Shown here: in pieces, positions 26,708 to 36,617 of the stretch
How the letters are laid out: every line of letters begins with the position of its first letter
How positions within the stretch are numbered: the first letter of the stretch is position 1
Source of the DNA: Alcanivorax profundi
GTDB lineage: Bacteria > Pseudomonadota > Gammaproteobacteria > Pseudomonadales > Alcanivoracaceae
DNA length: 64,000 bases
NCBI RefSeq assembly: GCF_003597125.1
Contig: NZ_QYYA01000003.1
Location: forward strand, 560,603-624,602
Direction: 5' to 3'
Notes under the pieces: generated by a model
Databases searched by the model: none
Told to the model about the DNA's origin: nothing
What the model saw: only the letters and a program-made list of their open reading frames with translations
Made by a program: the position numbers and the translations under genes

Positions 26708-27919
26708 ATGACCGAAGCCTATATCTACGACGCGATTCGTACGCCCCGAGGCCGGGGCAAGAAGGACGGCTCGCTGCATACCGTGAAGCCGATCACCCTG
26801 GTTGTTGGCTTGATTAACGAACTGAAGGCCCGCTTCCCGAACATGGACCCGGCGATGATCGATGACATCGTCATGGGTATCGTGTCCCCGCTGGGCGATC
26901 AGGGCGGTGTGCTGCCCAAGATTGCGGCCCTGGCTGCCGGTCTGCCGGAAACCGTATCCGGTCTGCAGATCAACCGTTTCTGCGCCTCTGGCCTGGAAGC
27001 GGTAAATCTGGGTGCCATGAAAGTGCGCTCCGGTTTCGAAGACCTGGTACTGGCCGGCGGTGTAGAAGTCATGAGCCGTGTTCCCATGGGCTCTGACGGT
27101 ACGCCCTGGGCGCTGGACCCGGAAACCAACTACGACACGGGCTTTATCCCGCAGGGCATCGGTGCTGACCTGATCGCGACCGTGGAAGGTTTCACCCGTA
27201 AGGACGTGGATGAGTACGCCGCCAATTCGCAGGCCCGTGCAGCCAACGCCTGGGACAAGGGTTACTTCGCCAAGTCCGTGGTGCCGGTTAAAGACATGAA
27301 CGGCCTGGTGGTTCTGGACCGTGACGAGCACGTTCGCGCCGGCACCACCGCCGAAGCGCTGGGTAACCTGAACCCGTCTTTCGCCATGATGGGCGAAATG
27401 GGCGGTTTCGATGCTGTGGCACTGCAGAAGTACCACTGGCTGGAAGAGATCAACCACGTTCACACCCCGGGTAACTCCTCCGGCATCGTGGACGGTGCAA
27501 CCCTGTTGCTGATGGGCAACAAGGACGCCGGTGACAAGATCGGTGCCAAGCCCCGTGGCCGCATCGTTGCCACCGCTGTGAGCGGTGCGGATCCGACCAT
27601 CATGCTGACTGGCCCGGCACCGGCGGCCCGCAAGGCCCTGGCCAAGGCCGGCATGACCGCCGACCAGATTGACCTGTGGGAAATCAACGAAGCATTCGCT
27701 TCCGTGGCCATGCGCTTCATGAAAGACATGGGCATCAGCTATGACATCACCAACGTGAACGGTGGTGCCATCGCCATGGGTCACCCGCTGGGCGCCACCG
27801 GTGCCATGATCGTCGGCACTGTGCTGGACGAGCTTGAGCGTCGCGACCAGAAATTCGGCCTCTGTACCCTGTGTGTGGGTGCAGGTATGGGTATCGCCAC
27901 CATTGTTGAGCGCCTGTAA
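26708..27919 (+). CDS. Acetyl-CoA acyltransferase (3-ketoacyl-CoA thiolase), beta-oxidation
   Basis: The 403-residue thiolase cleaves 3-ketoacyl-CoA with CoA in the last step of beta-oxidation. It shows the nucleophile Cys92 in [13 protein letters not shown], the catalytic His in [15 protein letters not shown] and the second cysteine in LCVGAGMG. The ATG at 26708 follows AGGAAGG. The multifunctional hydratase/dehydrogenase gene begins 27 bp downstream, so the pair forms an operon in FadI-FadJ-like order. Codon use is strongly biased, as in highly expressed genes, which fits an organism living on alkanes or fatty acids. Confidence 0.93.
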   Translation: MTEAYIYDAIRTPRGRGKKDGSLHTVKPITLVVGLINELKARFPNMDPAMIDDIVMGIVSPLGDQGGVLPKIAALAAGLPETVSGLQINRFCASGLEAVNLGAMKVRSGFEDLVLAGGVEVMSRVPMGSDGTPWALDPETNYDTGFIPQGIGADLIATVEGFTRKDVDEYAANSQARAANAWDKGYFAKSVVPVKDMNGLVVLDRDEHVRAGTTAEALGNLNPSFAMMGEMGGFDAVALQKYHWLEEINHVHTPGNSSGIVDGATLLLMGNKDAGDKIGAKPRGRIVATAVSGADPTIMLTGPAPAARKALAKAGMTADQIDLWEINEAFASVAMRFMKDMGISYDITNVNGGAIAMGHPLGATGAMIVGTVLDELERRDQKFGLCTLCVGAGMGIATIVERL

Positions 27920-27946
27920 GCGGCCACCGGAATTGGAGATATTGAA

Positions 27947-30109
27947 ATGACTGAATCGACTATTCGCTGGGAAAAGGGCGCGGATAACATTGTTACCCTG
28001 ACCCTGGACGATCCGCAGCAGTCTGCGAATACCATGAATGACCGCTACACCAAGTCCATGCACGACACGGTGGAGCGTCTGGAAAAAGAAAAAGCCGACA
28101 TTGCCGGCGTTATCATCACCTCTGCCAAGAAAACCTTCTTCGCCGGTGGCGACCTGCGTGACCTGATCAAGGTCAAGCCGGAAAATGCCCAGGAAATGGC
28201 GGATGGCGGCAAGTTGCTCAAAGGCGATCTGCGCAAGCTGGAGACCCTGGGTATTCCGGTGGTGTGTGCCCTCAACGGCACCGCGCTGGGTGGTGGTCTG
28301 GAAATTGCCCTGTCCTGTCATCGCCGTGTTGCCCTGAACAACCCGAAAGCCCAGTTTGGTCTGCCGGAAGTGTCGCTGGGCCTGCTGCCGGGCGCCGGTG
28401 GTATCGTGCGTACCGTGCGTATGCTGGGTATCCAGAACGCGCTGATGAACGTGCTGATGCAGGGTCAGCGTATGAAGGTCGACAAGGCCCTCAAGGTTGG
28501 CATCATCGATGAAGTGGTCGACTCTGAAGAAGAGATGATCGCCAAGGCCAAGGAATTCATCCTGGCCAACCCGAAGTGCCAGCAGCCCTGGGACGAAAAA
28601 GGCTACAAGATCCCTGGCGGTACCCCGTCCACCCCGAAGTTTGCTGCCAACCTGCCGGCCTTCCCGGCTAACCTGCGCAAGCAGCTGAAAGGCGCCAACT
28701 ACCCGGCACCGAAGAACATCATGGCGGCGGCTGTCGAGTCTGCCCAGGTAGACGTGGACAACGCCTTCAAGATTGAAGAGCGCTACTTCATTGATCTGGT
28801 GACCGGTCAGGTTGCCAAGAACATGATCAACGCCTTCTTCTTCAACCTGCAGGCCATCAACGGTGGCGCCAGCCGTCCGAAAGATGTGCCGAAGTTCACC
28901 GCCAAGAAAGTCGGTGTACTGGGTGCGGGCATGATGGGTGCCGGTATTGCCTACGTGACCGCCATGACCGGTTCCGAAGTGGTACTGAAAGACATCTCCG
29001 TCGAGAATGCCGAGAAGGGCAAGGACTACTCCCGCAAGCTGCTGGACAAGGCCATCTCTCGCGGCAAGATGACCGAAGAGAAGAAAGAGCAGGTGCTGTC
29101 CCTGATCACCGCGACTGCCGATGCCAAGGATCTGGAAGGCGTGGACTTTGTTATCGAAGCCGTGTTCGAAAGCACCGAGCTGAAGCACAAGGTATTCCAG
29201 GAAATCGAAGACGTGGTACTGCCCGACGCGGTACTGGGTTCCAACACGTCCTCCCTGCCGATCACGGGTCTGGCCAAAGGCGTGAAGAAACAGGATAACT
29301 TCATCGGTATCCACTTCTTCAGCCCGGTAGACAAGATGCCGCTGGTGGAAATCATCTGCGGTAAGGACACCTCTCCGGAAGTGCTGGCCAAGACCTACGA
29401 TTACTGTCTGCAGATCCGCAAGACCCCGATCGTGGTCAACGATGCGCGCGGCTTCTTCACCACCCGTGTCATCGGCACTTTCGCCAACGAAGGTATCGCC
29501 ATGCTGGGCGAAGGCGTTTCTGCCGCGTCCGTAGAGCAGGCTGCCCAGCAGGCTGGCTACCCGGTAGGTACCCTGAAGCTGATCGATGAAATCAACATGG
29601 GCACCGCCCTGAAGATTTCCAAGGCAGCGGAAGACGATGCCAAGCGTGATGGCACTCCGCCGCCGCCGCATCACCCGGCTGGTGACGTCATGAAGAAGAT
29701 GGTTGAAGAGCTGGATCGTCCTGGCAAGCTGCAGGGCAAGGGCTTCTACGACTATCCGGAAGGTGGCAAGGCCAAACTGTGGCCGGGTCTGAAGGATGCC
29801 TTCGGTGACTCCACCGAGATTCCGATGGAAGACATGAAAGAGCGTATGCTGTTCATCGAAGCCATGGAAGCGGTGAAGTGCTTCGAAGAGGGCGTTATCG
29901 AGTCTGTCGCCGATGCCAACATCGGTTCCATTTTCGGTATCGGCTTCCCGGGCTGGACCGGTGGTGTGATCCAGTACATCAACCAGTACGAGGGTGGTCT
30001 GAAGGGCTTCGTTACCCGCGCCCAGGAACTGGCCGCCAAGTACGGTGACCGCTTCAATCCGCCGGCATTGCTGGTCGAGAAAGCCGAGAAGGGCGAGATC
30101 TTCGAGTAA
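27947..30109 (+). CDS. Multifunctional enoyl-CoA hydratase/3-hydroxyacyl-CoA dehydrogenase
   Basis: The 720-residue FadB/FadJ-type protein carries out the hydration and dehydrogenation steps of beta-oxidation. The N-terminal crotonase domain (about 1-200) has both catalytic glutamates, in GGGLEIALSCHRRV and GLPEVSLGLLPGAGG. The dehydrogenase domain begins near residue 320 with the NAD loop VLGAGMMGAGIA and has SNTSSLPIT and the catalytic His in HFFSPVDKMPLVEI. C-terminal repeats follow. It forms an operon with the upstream thiolase and shares its biased codon use. A strong terminator follows the stop. It may be FadB- or FadJ-like; this cannot be decided from sequence alone. Confidence 0.93.
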   Translation: MTESTIRWEKGADNIVTLTLDDPQQSANTMNDRYTKSMHDTVERLEKEKADIAGVIITSAKKTFFAGGDLRDLIKVKPENAQEMADGGKLLKGDLRKLETLGIPVVCALNGTALGGGLEIALSCHRRVALNNPKAQFGLPEVSLGLLPGAGGIVRTVRMLGIQNALMNVLMQGQRMKVDKALKVGIIDEVVDSEEEMIAKAKEFILANPKCQQPWDEKGYKIPGGTPSTPKFAANLPAFPANLRKQLKGANYPAPKNIMAAAVESAQVDVDNAFKIEERYFIDLVTGQVAKNMINAFFFNLQAINGGASRPKDVPKFTAKKVGVLGAGMMGAGIAYVTAMTGSEVVLKDISVENAEKGKDYSRKLLDKAISRGKMTEEKKEQVLSLITATADAKDLEGVDFVIEAVFESTELKHKVFQEIEDVVLPDAVLGSNTSSLPITGLAKGVKKQDNFIGIHFFSPVDKMPLVEIICGKDTSPEVLAKTYDYCLQIRKTPIVVNDARGFFTTRVIGTFANEGIAMLGEGVSAASVEQAAQQAGYPVGTLKLIDEINMGTALKISKAAEDDAKRDGTPPPPHHPAGDVMKKMVEELDRPGKLQGKGFYDYPEGGKAKLWPGLKDAFGDSTEIPMEDMKERMLFIEAMEAVKCFEEGVIESVADANIGSIFGIGFPGWTGGVIQYINQYEGGLKGFVTRAQELAAKYGDRFNPPALLVEKAEKGEIFE

Positions 30110-30123
30110 GCTCTCTCCAGTCA

Positions 30124-30156
30124 TAAAAAAAACCCGGCTTCGGCCGGGTTTTTTTA
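30124..30156 (+). terminator. Rho-independent terminator of the thiolase/hydratase operon
   Basis: The stem is ACCCGGC / GCCGGGT with a TTCG tetraloop, flanked by eight A on one side and seven T on the other. It starts 15 bp after the stop codon. The A-run makes it usable in both directions, so it may also serve the convergent response-regulator gene. Confidence 0.92.
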
Positions 30157-30239
30157 TGGGGGAGTGCAGTGCAGGGGTTAGAGCACTCCGTTGTTGCCAG
30201 GTTGTCGATTGGCTTTGCGCAGGCAGGCCGTCAGCGAGC

Positions 30240-30623
30240 TTATGCGATTGCGTGGCTGGCGTGAGGTGAATCCGGCATCATGCTTTGGAGCCAGCGACGA
30301 AGTTCGCTGGGTTTTAGGGGCTTGGGGAGCAATATATCTCCACCGGCGTCGAGACATTGCTGTCGATACGCTTCGCTGCTGTTACCGGAAATAAACAGTA
30401 TCGGCAGGGTAGGTGCCTGGTTGCGGACCTCTCTTGCCACGGTAAATCCATCCAGAATCGGCAGCTCCACATCCGCCACAAGCATGTCTACCTCGCGCTG
30501 CTGAAAGAGACGCAGGGCAGCCTCACCGTCGGCGGCCAGGACATAGTCATGGCCCATTTCCTCGATGATACGGCAGATGATAAGACTGACGGCTTTATTG
30601 TCTTCAACAACCAGAATTTGCAT
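30240..30623 (-). CDS. Single-domain (CheY-like) response regulator
   Basis: The product is 127 residues from the ATG at 30623 and consists only of a receiver domain. It shows the acidic pair in VVEDNKAV, the phospho-acceptor Asp51 in LVADVELPILDG, the Ser/Thr position in ILFISGNSS and Lys101 in LLPKPLKP. It has no output domain, so it would act by protein contact or as a phosphate relay. No kinase gene adjoins it; the orphan hybrid kinase at 5.4-7.6 kb is one possible partner. The frame extends 51 codons upstream without family similarity. Confidence 0.86.
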   Translation of the reverse strand: MQILVVEDNKAVSLIICRIIEEMGHDYVLAADGEAALRLFQQREVDMLVADVELPILDGFTVAREVRNQAPTLPILFISGNSSEAYRQQCLDAGGDILLPKPLKPSELRRWLQSMMPDSPHASHAIA

Positions 30624-30886
30624 ACCTGATTTGTAGCCCAAGCCCGCACGGGAAACAAGGGCAAGGCGCTTCTTTGACACGCAAGAGTGTGACAAGGTGC
30701 GACAGGCGGCAATTCTGACTGCTGGAAATTGATATAATTGGTCCGTTAAGCCCTTACGGGGGTAAAACCGTGTCAATTAGCTGCAGTTTCTTTATTATTG
30801 GCGTTCCACGGCCCCAACGGGCCACAGCAGCCCGGCTGACAATAATGCTGAACGGGTGGATCAGACGGTAAGAGGATAGCTGGTCG

Positions 30887-31906
30887 ATGTACCATCGCAG
30901 AACGATCAATATCAATCGAGTGGTCAAACTGCTTCAGGGGGCAGCACGTTCCGGGGCCAGTATTCCGGAGCTTCTCGACAAGTGCGGTATACACCGCCAG
31001 TTGCTTGAAGACCCGGATGCCACTATCGAGCGTGATACATTCATCAAGATGATGCTCTTGATCATGGAGCAGACACAGGATGAGTTCCTGGGTTTTGGTC
31101 AGGGCCGCAAGTCAAAGCCTGGCACTTTTTCCATGATGGCCCATGCCGTGATTAATTGTCCGAATCTCGGGGCGGCGGTTGAGCGGGGGCTGCGCTTTTA
31201 TGACCTGTTCGAATTGAGTTCATTTTTGAGTCTGGAAACAGGTGAAGATACGGCCAGGCTGGTCGTCCGTACGGATCCTCGACTGGATTTCCGTGAGGTG
31301 ATCATTGAGGCCTCCCTGTTCATCTGGCTGCGTTTCATGAGCTGGTTGGTGGGCAAGGCGATCGAGCCACAGGAAGTGAAACTGGACTACTCGGACAGTA
31401 AAAATGATGAGGAGCACCGTTTCCTCTTCGATTGCCCCATCGTCTACGGCGCCGATGAGAACGCCGTGAGTTTCAAGGCCGAGTTTCTGGAATTGCCGCT
31501 GGTACAGAACGAGCTGTCGCTGTCCAAGTTTCTCAAGGACTCCCTGGCACAACTGTTTGACGGTAACATCCACAATGTGGGGCTACCCGCCCAGATTCGT
31601 GCCATCATTTCCAACGAATACGGTAACAGCTTCCCGGATTTCACCGAGATCTGCGGCAAGCTGAACATGACGCCACAGACTCTGCGTCGTCGCCTCAAGG
31701 AAGCCAATACCAGCTACCAGGAAATCAAGGACTCGATCCGCAAGGATGCTTCCGTGTACTACCTGTCAAAGCCGGAACTCAGCATCGACGAAATTGCCTT
31801 GCTGATGGGCTTCAGCGAAGCCAGCTCCTTCCATCGTGCCTTCAAGAAGTGGACAGGTAAAACGCCGTCCAGTTTCCGTAAAGAGCACTTCGGCGTGACG
31901 CAGTAG
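30887..31906 (+). CDS. AraC-family transcriptional regulator (PF12625-type), upstream of purU
   Basis: The 339-residue product has an N-terminal sensor domain and C-terminal double helix-turn-helix. The latter is seen in LNMTPQTLRRRLKEANTSYQ and IDEIALLMGFSEASSFHRAF, followed by KKWTGKTPSSFRK. It is one of three regulators with this layout in the window. purU follows 17 bp later on the same strand, so the two could be co-transcribed, although their functions are not obviously related. The ligand is unknown. Confidence 0.87.
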   Translation: MYHRRTININRVVKLLQGAARSGASIPELLDKCGIHRQLLEDPDATIERDTFIKMMLLIMEQTQDEFLGFGQGRKSKPGTFSMMAHAVINCPNLGAAVERGLRFYDLFELSSFLSLETGEDTARLVVRTDPRLDFREVIIEASLFIWLRFMSWLVGKAIEPQEVKLDYSDSKNDEEHRFLFDCPIVYGADENAVSFKAEFLELPLVQNELSLSKFLKDSLAQLFDGNIHNVGLPAQIRAIISNEYGNSFPDFTEICGKLNMTPQTLRRRLKEANTSYQEIKDSIRKDASVYYLSKPELSIDEIALLMGFSEASSFHRAFKKWTGKTPSSFRKEHFGVTQ

Positions 31907-31923
31907 CCTAACCAGGACCCGAA

Positions 31924-32796
31924 ATGATCGACAACGACGCCACCACGGCGCGCCTGCTGGTGACCTGCCCGGACAAACCGGGCATCATCAGCGCGGTAAG
32001 CACTTTCCTGTTCAATCACGGTGCCAACATCACCGATTTCGATCAGCACTCCAGTGATGCCCATGGCGGCACATTTTTCCTGCGACTGGAATTCCAGACC
32101 CCGGATCTGGACTGTTCCCGCGATGCTCTGCGAAACAACTTCGCCACGCGCGTGGCGGAACCGTACGGTATGCAGTGGCAGATCAGCTATGCCAGCGAGA
32201 AGAAGCGCATGGCGGTGCTGGTATCCCGTCATGATCATGTGCTTATGGATCTGCTGTGGCGGACCTCCCGGGGAGATCTGCCCGCCACCATTCCGATGGT
32301 GATCAGCAATCATGATGACCTGCGTGATGAGGTCGAGCGGTTCGGTATCGAGTATCACCATATTCCGGTGACGGCAGACAACAAGGCGGAAGCGGAAGCC
32401 GAAGCACTGCGGTTGCTGGAGGGCAGGGTGGACGTGGTGGTCCTGGCTCGCTACATGCAGATTCTCAGCCCGGATTTCGTGTCCAATTACCCCCATCGGG
32501 TGATTAATATCCACCATTCCTTCCTGCCGGCCTTTGTCGGCGCGAATCCTTATCAGCAAGCCCACGACAAGGGGGTGAAGCTGATCGGCGCAACCAGTCA
32601 CTACGTGACCGCAGATCTGGATCAGGGACCGATTATCGAGCAGAACGTGCAGCGGGTCAGCCACCGCCATTCTGCGGCAGAGCTCAAGTCGCTGGGTCAG
32701 GACGTGGAGCGTCAGGTGATGCTGCGGGCGGTGCGTTGGCACCTTGAAGACCGGGTCATCGTGGACGGCAACAAGACGGTGGTGTTTGTGAAATAG
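31924..32796 (+). CDS. purU: Formyltetrahydrofolate deformylase
   Basis: PurU hydrolyses 10-formyl-tetrahydrofolate to formate and tetrahydrofolate, balancing one-carbon pools and feeding PurT. The 290-residue product has an N-terminal ACT domain ([19 protein letters not shown]) and a C-terminal formyltransferase fold with [13 protein letters not shown], the catalytic [16 protein letters not shown] and [18 protein letters not shown]-type spacing precedes the ATG. A 10-bp perfect hairpin follows 24 bp after the stop. Confidence 0.94.
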   Translation: MIDNDATTARLLVTCPDKPGIISAVSTFLFNHGANITDFDQHSSDAHGGTFFLRLEFQTPDLDCSRDALRNNFATRVAEPYGMQWQISYASEKKRMAVLVSRHDHVLMDLLWRTSRGDLPATIPMVISNHDDLRDEVERFGIEYHHIPVTADNKAEAEAEALRLLEGRVDVVVLARYMQILSPDFVSNYPHRVINIHHSFLPAFVGANPYQQAHDKGVKLIGATSHYVTADLDQGPIIEQNVQRVSHRHSAAELKSLGQDVERQVMLRAVRWHLEDRVIVDGNKTVVFVK

Positions 32797-32819
32797 AGGC
32801 GGGTAGGGCTATGACACGG

Positions 32820-32849
32820 CGCTGAAGCTCTGCAGGCAAAGCTTCAGCG
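32820..32849. terminator. Hairpin between purU and the outer-membrane protein gene
   Basis: The perfect 10-bp arms CGCTGAAGCT and AGCTTCAGCG enclose a 10-base loop. It lies between two convergent genes and has no T-run. Bidirectional termination is likely but not certain. Confidence 0.6.
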
Positions 32850-32866
32850 GCGCTGTCACTGGATAC

Positions 32867-33526
32867 TCAGTTTGTGAATCGAAGCCCGATACCGAGGGTG
32901 CCGTAAGTTTCGGATTCCAGGCTGGTGTACTGGTATTCGGCGGTAAGAGCAAGTTTGTCGAGCAGAGGTACCGCGACCCCTGCGGTAATGAAGGGGGCGA
33001 TACCGCTTTGGTTGTCGCTTTGCGGGGCGTCATCAACGATGCTTACTGTCGCGCCGCCGCCATCCAGCAACACTCGGCGTTGATCATCTTCCAGCTTGAA
33101 ATCGTAAAGGTAGCCCCCTCCTTTCACGTAGAGCCAGTAAGGGCTTTGCCACACGGCCGCCAGAGTGAAGCCGTTCAGTTTCAGCGAGGTTTCTTCTTCG
33201 ACCCTGACACTGCTGGCCCCGGCCCCTTGCTCTGAGGTAGTAGGGGATCGGGTGAACATGCTGTCCTCCCGCACCTCGCTTTGGCTGATAAAGCCAGCTT
33301 CCAGACCAAAGCGACTATTTTTGCCCAGCTCTACACTGTTCAGCCACATGCCAATATTGATGTTCAGCCCATCCGCGGTGTCAAAGCCATAGGGATCCAT
33401 GTCTGCCCGGATCATCTGGGCTTCGGCGTAGAAATCCACGTCCGGCGGTGCCAGCTCTTCTTCGGCGTGCAGGGGGGCAATCAGGGCGCCGGTCAGCGCC
33501 GCGGTCAGCGGGAGTGTTGTTTTCAT
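32867..33526 (-). CDS. Predicted outer-membrane beta-barrel protein
   Basis: The 219-residue product starts at the ATG at 33526 and has a signal peptide ending PLHAEEE. The rest consists of alternating strands (LNINIGMWLNSVELG, RFGLEAGFISQSEV, GFTLAAVWQSPYWLYVKGGGY, LTAEYQYTSLESETYG). It ends LGIGLRFTN, a typical last strand for a small barrel of 8-10 strands. No specific family is recognised. It is convergent with purU and divergent from rlmM. Confidence 0.68.
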   Translation of the reverse strand: MKTTLPLTAALTGALIAPLHAEEELAPPDVDFYAEAQMIRADMDPYGFDTADGLNINIGMWLNSVELGKNSRFGLEAGFISQSEVREDSMFTRSPTTSEQGAGASSVRVEEETSLKLNGFTLAAVWQSPYWLYVKGGGYLYDFKLEDDQRRVLLDGGGATVSIVDDAPQSDNQSGIAPFITAGVAVPLLDKLALTAEYQYTSLESETYGTLGIGLRFTN

Positions 33527-33586
33527 TATTGATCCAGCCGTTGTGATAAGGACAATGTGCCTCATTGTAACCAGCGCGAGGCAGAC

Positions 33587-34648
33587 ATGCACAGCGACTT
33601 CCTGAATTCCGGTGACGAAACCCTGTTGGGGCTATGCCGCCCGGGCTTTGAGGCGGATCTTGCCGCCGAACTCAATTTCCATGCCGCCGACAACATGGTG
33701 GCGGGCTACCCGCGCGCGACCGCCCATAGCGGCTATGTGCTGTGGCACAGCCAGCAGGGCAGTATGGCTGCCGTGATGGAGAGTGGCTTGATCTTTGCCC
33801 GCAGCCTGAGTCTGGCAATAGGGCAGTTTGCCGATATTGGTGATGATCGAATCAGCGCGTTGTGGCCCTTGCTGGAGGATGCTGCCCCGTTTTGCGAGGT
33901 TTATCTCGACCATCCGGACACCAATGAGGGCCGCGAGCTCCAGCGTTTTCTCAAGGGGTTCCGCAAGGCCCTGGAGCCGCGCTTGCGCAAGGCGGGTCTG
34001 TTGCGCCAGAACGCAAGGCAGCGGGTGCACCTGTTCTTCAGTGATTCACATAACGGCTGGGTTTCAACCAGTCCGGCCGCGATTCCGCTGGCGGAGGGGG
34101 GCGTGCGACGTCTGAAGTTGCCGTCGGAAGCCCCAAGCCGGTCTGCGTTGAAGGTGGAAGAGGCCCTGTTGCGGTTCTTTGGTTCCACCGAGGCACTGAC
34201 CGCCCGGACGGCGGTGGACCTGGGGGCGGCCCCGGGGGGCTGGAGCTGGCAGCTGGCACGGCGGGGGATAAAGGTGCAGGCAGTCGATCACGGCAAGCTC
34301 AATGCCCAATTACTGGATGAGTATCCGGTGGAACACATCTATGGGGATGCCTTTACCTGGCGCCCGCGCTCCCCGGTGGATCTGGTGGTCTGCGATGTGG
34401 TGGACAAACCCGCCCGTACCCTCCAACAGATGGAAAAATGGCTGGTACAAGGCTGGAGTCGCGCCGCTTTGTTCAATCTGAAATTGCCGATGAAACGCCG
34501 TTTTCAGGAAGTCTGGCAGCTGCTGGAAAAATTGTCAGCGTCGATGGAAAAACACCCGGAGCGGGGGCAGGTGGAGATCAAGGCTGCACATCTGTATTAC
34601 GACAGGGAAGAGATTACGGTGTGGGCCGCCTTCCACCGGGATTACTGA
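33587..34648 (+). CDS. rlmM: 23S rRNA (cytidine(2498)-2'-O)-methyltransferase RlmM
   Basis: RlmM methylates the ribose of C2498 in 23S rRNA using S-adenosylmethionine. The product is 353 residues from the ATG at 33587. It has an N-terminal THUMP-like part ([18 protein letters not shown]). The Rossmann-type methyltransferase core shows [20 protein letters not shown] for cofactor binding, then the aspartate in [13 protein letters not shown] and KLPMKRR with a catalytic lysine. The MFS gene starts 2 bp after the stop. Confidence 0.92.
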   Translation: MHSDFLNSGDETLLGLCRPGFEADLAAELNFHAADNMVAGYPRATAHSGYVLWHSQQGSMAAVMESGLIFARSLSLAIGQFADIGDDRISALWPLLEDAAPFCEVYLDHPDTNEGRELQRFLKGFRKALEPRLRKAGLLRQNARQRVHLFFSDSHNGWVSTSPAAIPLAEGGVRRLKLPSEAPSRSALKVEEALLRFFGSTEALTARTAVDLGAAPGGWSWQLARRGIKVQAVDHGKLNAQLLDEYPVEHIYGDAFTWRPRSPVDLVVCDVVDKPARTLQQMEKWLVQGWSRAALFNLKLPMKRRFQEVWQLLEKLSASMEKHPERGQVEIKAAHLYYDREEITVWAAFHRDY

Positions 34649-34650
34649 CG

Positions 34651-35883
34651 ATGACTGTGACGCGCCCGGCGAAGGGGTTCTTTCTGACATTGGCGGCGTT
34701 GTACTTCGCCCAGGCTTTGCCCGTCAGCATGCTGGGCAAAGCCATGCCGGCACTCGCCAGGGAGGCGGGATTGTCGACCCAGTGGATAGGCTTTCTCGCC
34801 TTGCCTGCGATTCCCTGGGCATTGAAATTCATTTGGGCCCCCTGGGTAGACCGTTGGGGAAGCGGGCGACCCAATCATCGCAAGCGATGGGTGCAAGTCT
34901 GCCTGCTGGCTGTGATTGCCGTATTGGGCGTAGTGGCCATGTTCCCGCGAGAATGGTTGCTGGGGCCGGGCTTTGTGGTGTTGCTCGGGCTGCTTTTCCT
35001 GCTCAACTTTTTCAGCGCGACCCAGGACATTGCCACGGATGGTCTTGCCACCCGCTTGCTGACGCCGGAATGGCGGGGCCTGGGGAACAGCATTCAGGTA
35101 AATGGTTACAAGATTGGCATGATGGCCGGAAGCAGCGCCTTGCTCATTCTGGTTGACCTGTGGGGCTGGCATTCCACTGTGGCGCTGGTGATCGCGGCCA
35201 TGATGTTGGTGTTGGTCCAGGTCACTCGCTTCAAAGAGCCAGCAGAGCCTGTTCACCAGCAGCAACGGGAGCCGGTGAGTCTGAGTTGGTGGTGGCGTGA
35301 ATTGACCCGTTTCTGGCTGCGACCAGGGGTCTTGTCGTGGTTGCTGATCCTGCTGTTTTATAAAGTCGGTGACAGTTTTGGTACCCGTATGATCAACCCC
35401 TATCTTGTCGACAGCGGCTGGAGCTTGTCGGCGATTGGCACACTGGACCTGTTTGCGTCATTAATGGGGCTGGCGGGGGCGGCACTTGCCGGGTTGATTA
35501 TGGTGCGTGTTCATCGCCGCAGGGTGTTGGTGGCCTTTGCCCTTTTACAGGCATTGTCCTTTGTGGCCTGGGCCTGGCTGGCCAGTACCGGCAACCCAGT
35601 ACCGGCGACACAGGTGTGGTTGGTGGCCCTGTTTGAGCAGTTTGCAGATGGTCTGTCCACGGTGGCCCTGTTTGTCGTGATGATGGATTACTGTCGCAGT
35701 AGCCATGAGGGTAGCGACTACACGATGCAAGCCTCTGTGAGGCTGTTTGCAGCAGGCCTTTTTACATTGGTCAGTGGTTTTAGCGCTGCCTGGATGGGGT
35801 ATGCACTGCATTTCCTGTTGGCGGGATTGCTGTCGGCGGCGATTATTCCCGTTATCCTGATCTGGAAACCGCCGGCATCCTAG
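34651..35883 (+). CDS. Major facilitator superfamily transporter (AmpG-like)
   Basis: The 410-residue product is an inner-membrane carrier with about twelve helices. LALPAIPWALKFIWAPWVDRW and the basic loop after it resemble the AmpG-type muropeptide/acetyl-CoA permease branch of the superfamily. The ATG at 34651 lies 2 bp after the rlmM stop, so both are co-transcribed; the frame is open further upstream inside rlmM. The stop overlaps the stop of the convergent GspN-like gene in a shared CTAG. The substrate is unknown. Confidence 0.8.
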   Translation: MTVTRPAKGFFLTLAALYFAQALPVSMLGKAMPALAREAGLSTQWIGFLALPAIPWALKFIWAPWVDRWGSGRPNHRKRWVQVCLLAVIAVLGVVAMFPREWLLGPGFVVLLGLLFLLNFFSATQDIATDGLATRLLTPEWRGLGNSIQVNGYKIGMMAGSSALLILVDLWGWHSTVALVIAAMMLVLVQVTRFKEPAEPVHQQQREPVSLSWWWRELTRFWLRPGVLSWLLILLFYKVGDSFGTRMINPYLVDSGWSLSAIGTLDLFASLMGLAGAALAGLIMVRVHRRRVLVAFALLQALSFVAWAWLASTGNPVPATQVWLVALFEQFADGLSTVALFVVMMDYCRSSHEGSDYTMQASVRLFAAGLFTLVSGFSAAWMGYALHFLLAGLLSAAIIPVILIWKPPAS

Positions 35884-36617
35884 CCGGCGTTGGCATCCGG
35901 TAACGATAACTCGTGTTGAGTGCTGAAAATTACATCCTCGGTGTTGCCTTCTTCTCCCATGCCAAGCAACAGGGGAAGTGCCCGAAACACTTGCAGGGTT
36001 AAGGTTTTCCCCTCCACCTGTGCATGGGCCAGTGGGCGGCTTTCGGGTCCGGTGATTGAGAGTGATGGGCCCAGTGGAGTCATGGCGAGCACCCCATCCA
36101 GAGGCGGCAGGGGCATCTCCATGCCTGGGCCTAGGGAAACCTGTCCACCCTGGTAACGTAGCGTCCCGGTGGCTTCTGCGATGGTGTTCTCCCGAATACT
36201 GAGGGAAGCGAGGGCCAGGTCCAGATTACCGTGAGCCTCTCCCTGCGGCATAAAGTCATTGATGAGATCCATCGGCAGCTGTGCTCGCCAGTGCTGTAAA
36301 GTCCAGTCGCCCCAGTCAGCACCGATCCAGCCCTCCGCATGGATCGGCCCGGTGTGCAAGGCAACCTGTACGCCCGGTGTCAGCCAGTGCCAGTCCATTT
36401 CCCAGCGAATCTGAAGCGCTTTTCCCTGCCATTCCATATCGCCCTGGCCACGCCACCACAAGCCCGAGAGCTGGGGCCTTGGTAACCCCTCTTCATTGTC
36501 AATGGCTTCGGGCAACGCGCCAGTCACCACAGACGCCGGCATGAGCATGATCATGAAAAAAAGAAAGGCGGTTATAAAGATGGCGCTGAGACCCAGTATT
36601 GACCGTAGGGGAGGCAT
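35880..36617 (-). CDS. Type II secretion system protein N-like (GspN), isolated
   Basis: The 245-residue product has one N-terminal membrane helix (about 6-28), LMPASVVTGALPEAI and LSGLWWRGQGDMEWQG, which matches the opening of the GspN/T2SN family. GspN is an accessory, non-essential part of type II secretion, usually encoded at the end of a gsp operon; no other gsp gene is visible nearby. GGGAG precedes the ATG at 36617. It may support secretion of the exported lipase and beta proteins in this window, which is inference only. Confidence 0.65.
   Translation of the reverse strand: MPPLRSILGLSAIFITAFLFFMIMLMPASVVTGALPEAIDNEEGLPRPQLSGLWWRGQGDMEWQGKALQIRWEMDWHWLTPGVQVALHTGPIHAEGWIGADWGDWTLQHWRAQLPMDLINDFMPQGEAHGNLDLALASLSIRENTIAEATGTLRYQGGQVSLGPGMEMPLPPLDGVLAMTPLGPSLSITGPESRPLAHAQVEGKTLTLQVFRALPLLLGMGEEGNTEDVIFSTQHELSLPDANAG

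Noticed and set aside
26567-30124. A minus-strand open frame of 1185 codons antisense to the thiolase and hydratase/dehydrogenase genes
   Set aside because: It is rich in His, Gly and Thr, has no domain resemblance and mirrors two well-supported beta-oxidation genes. Strong codon bias in those genes removes antisense stops, which explains the frame.
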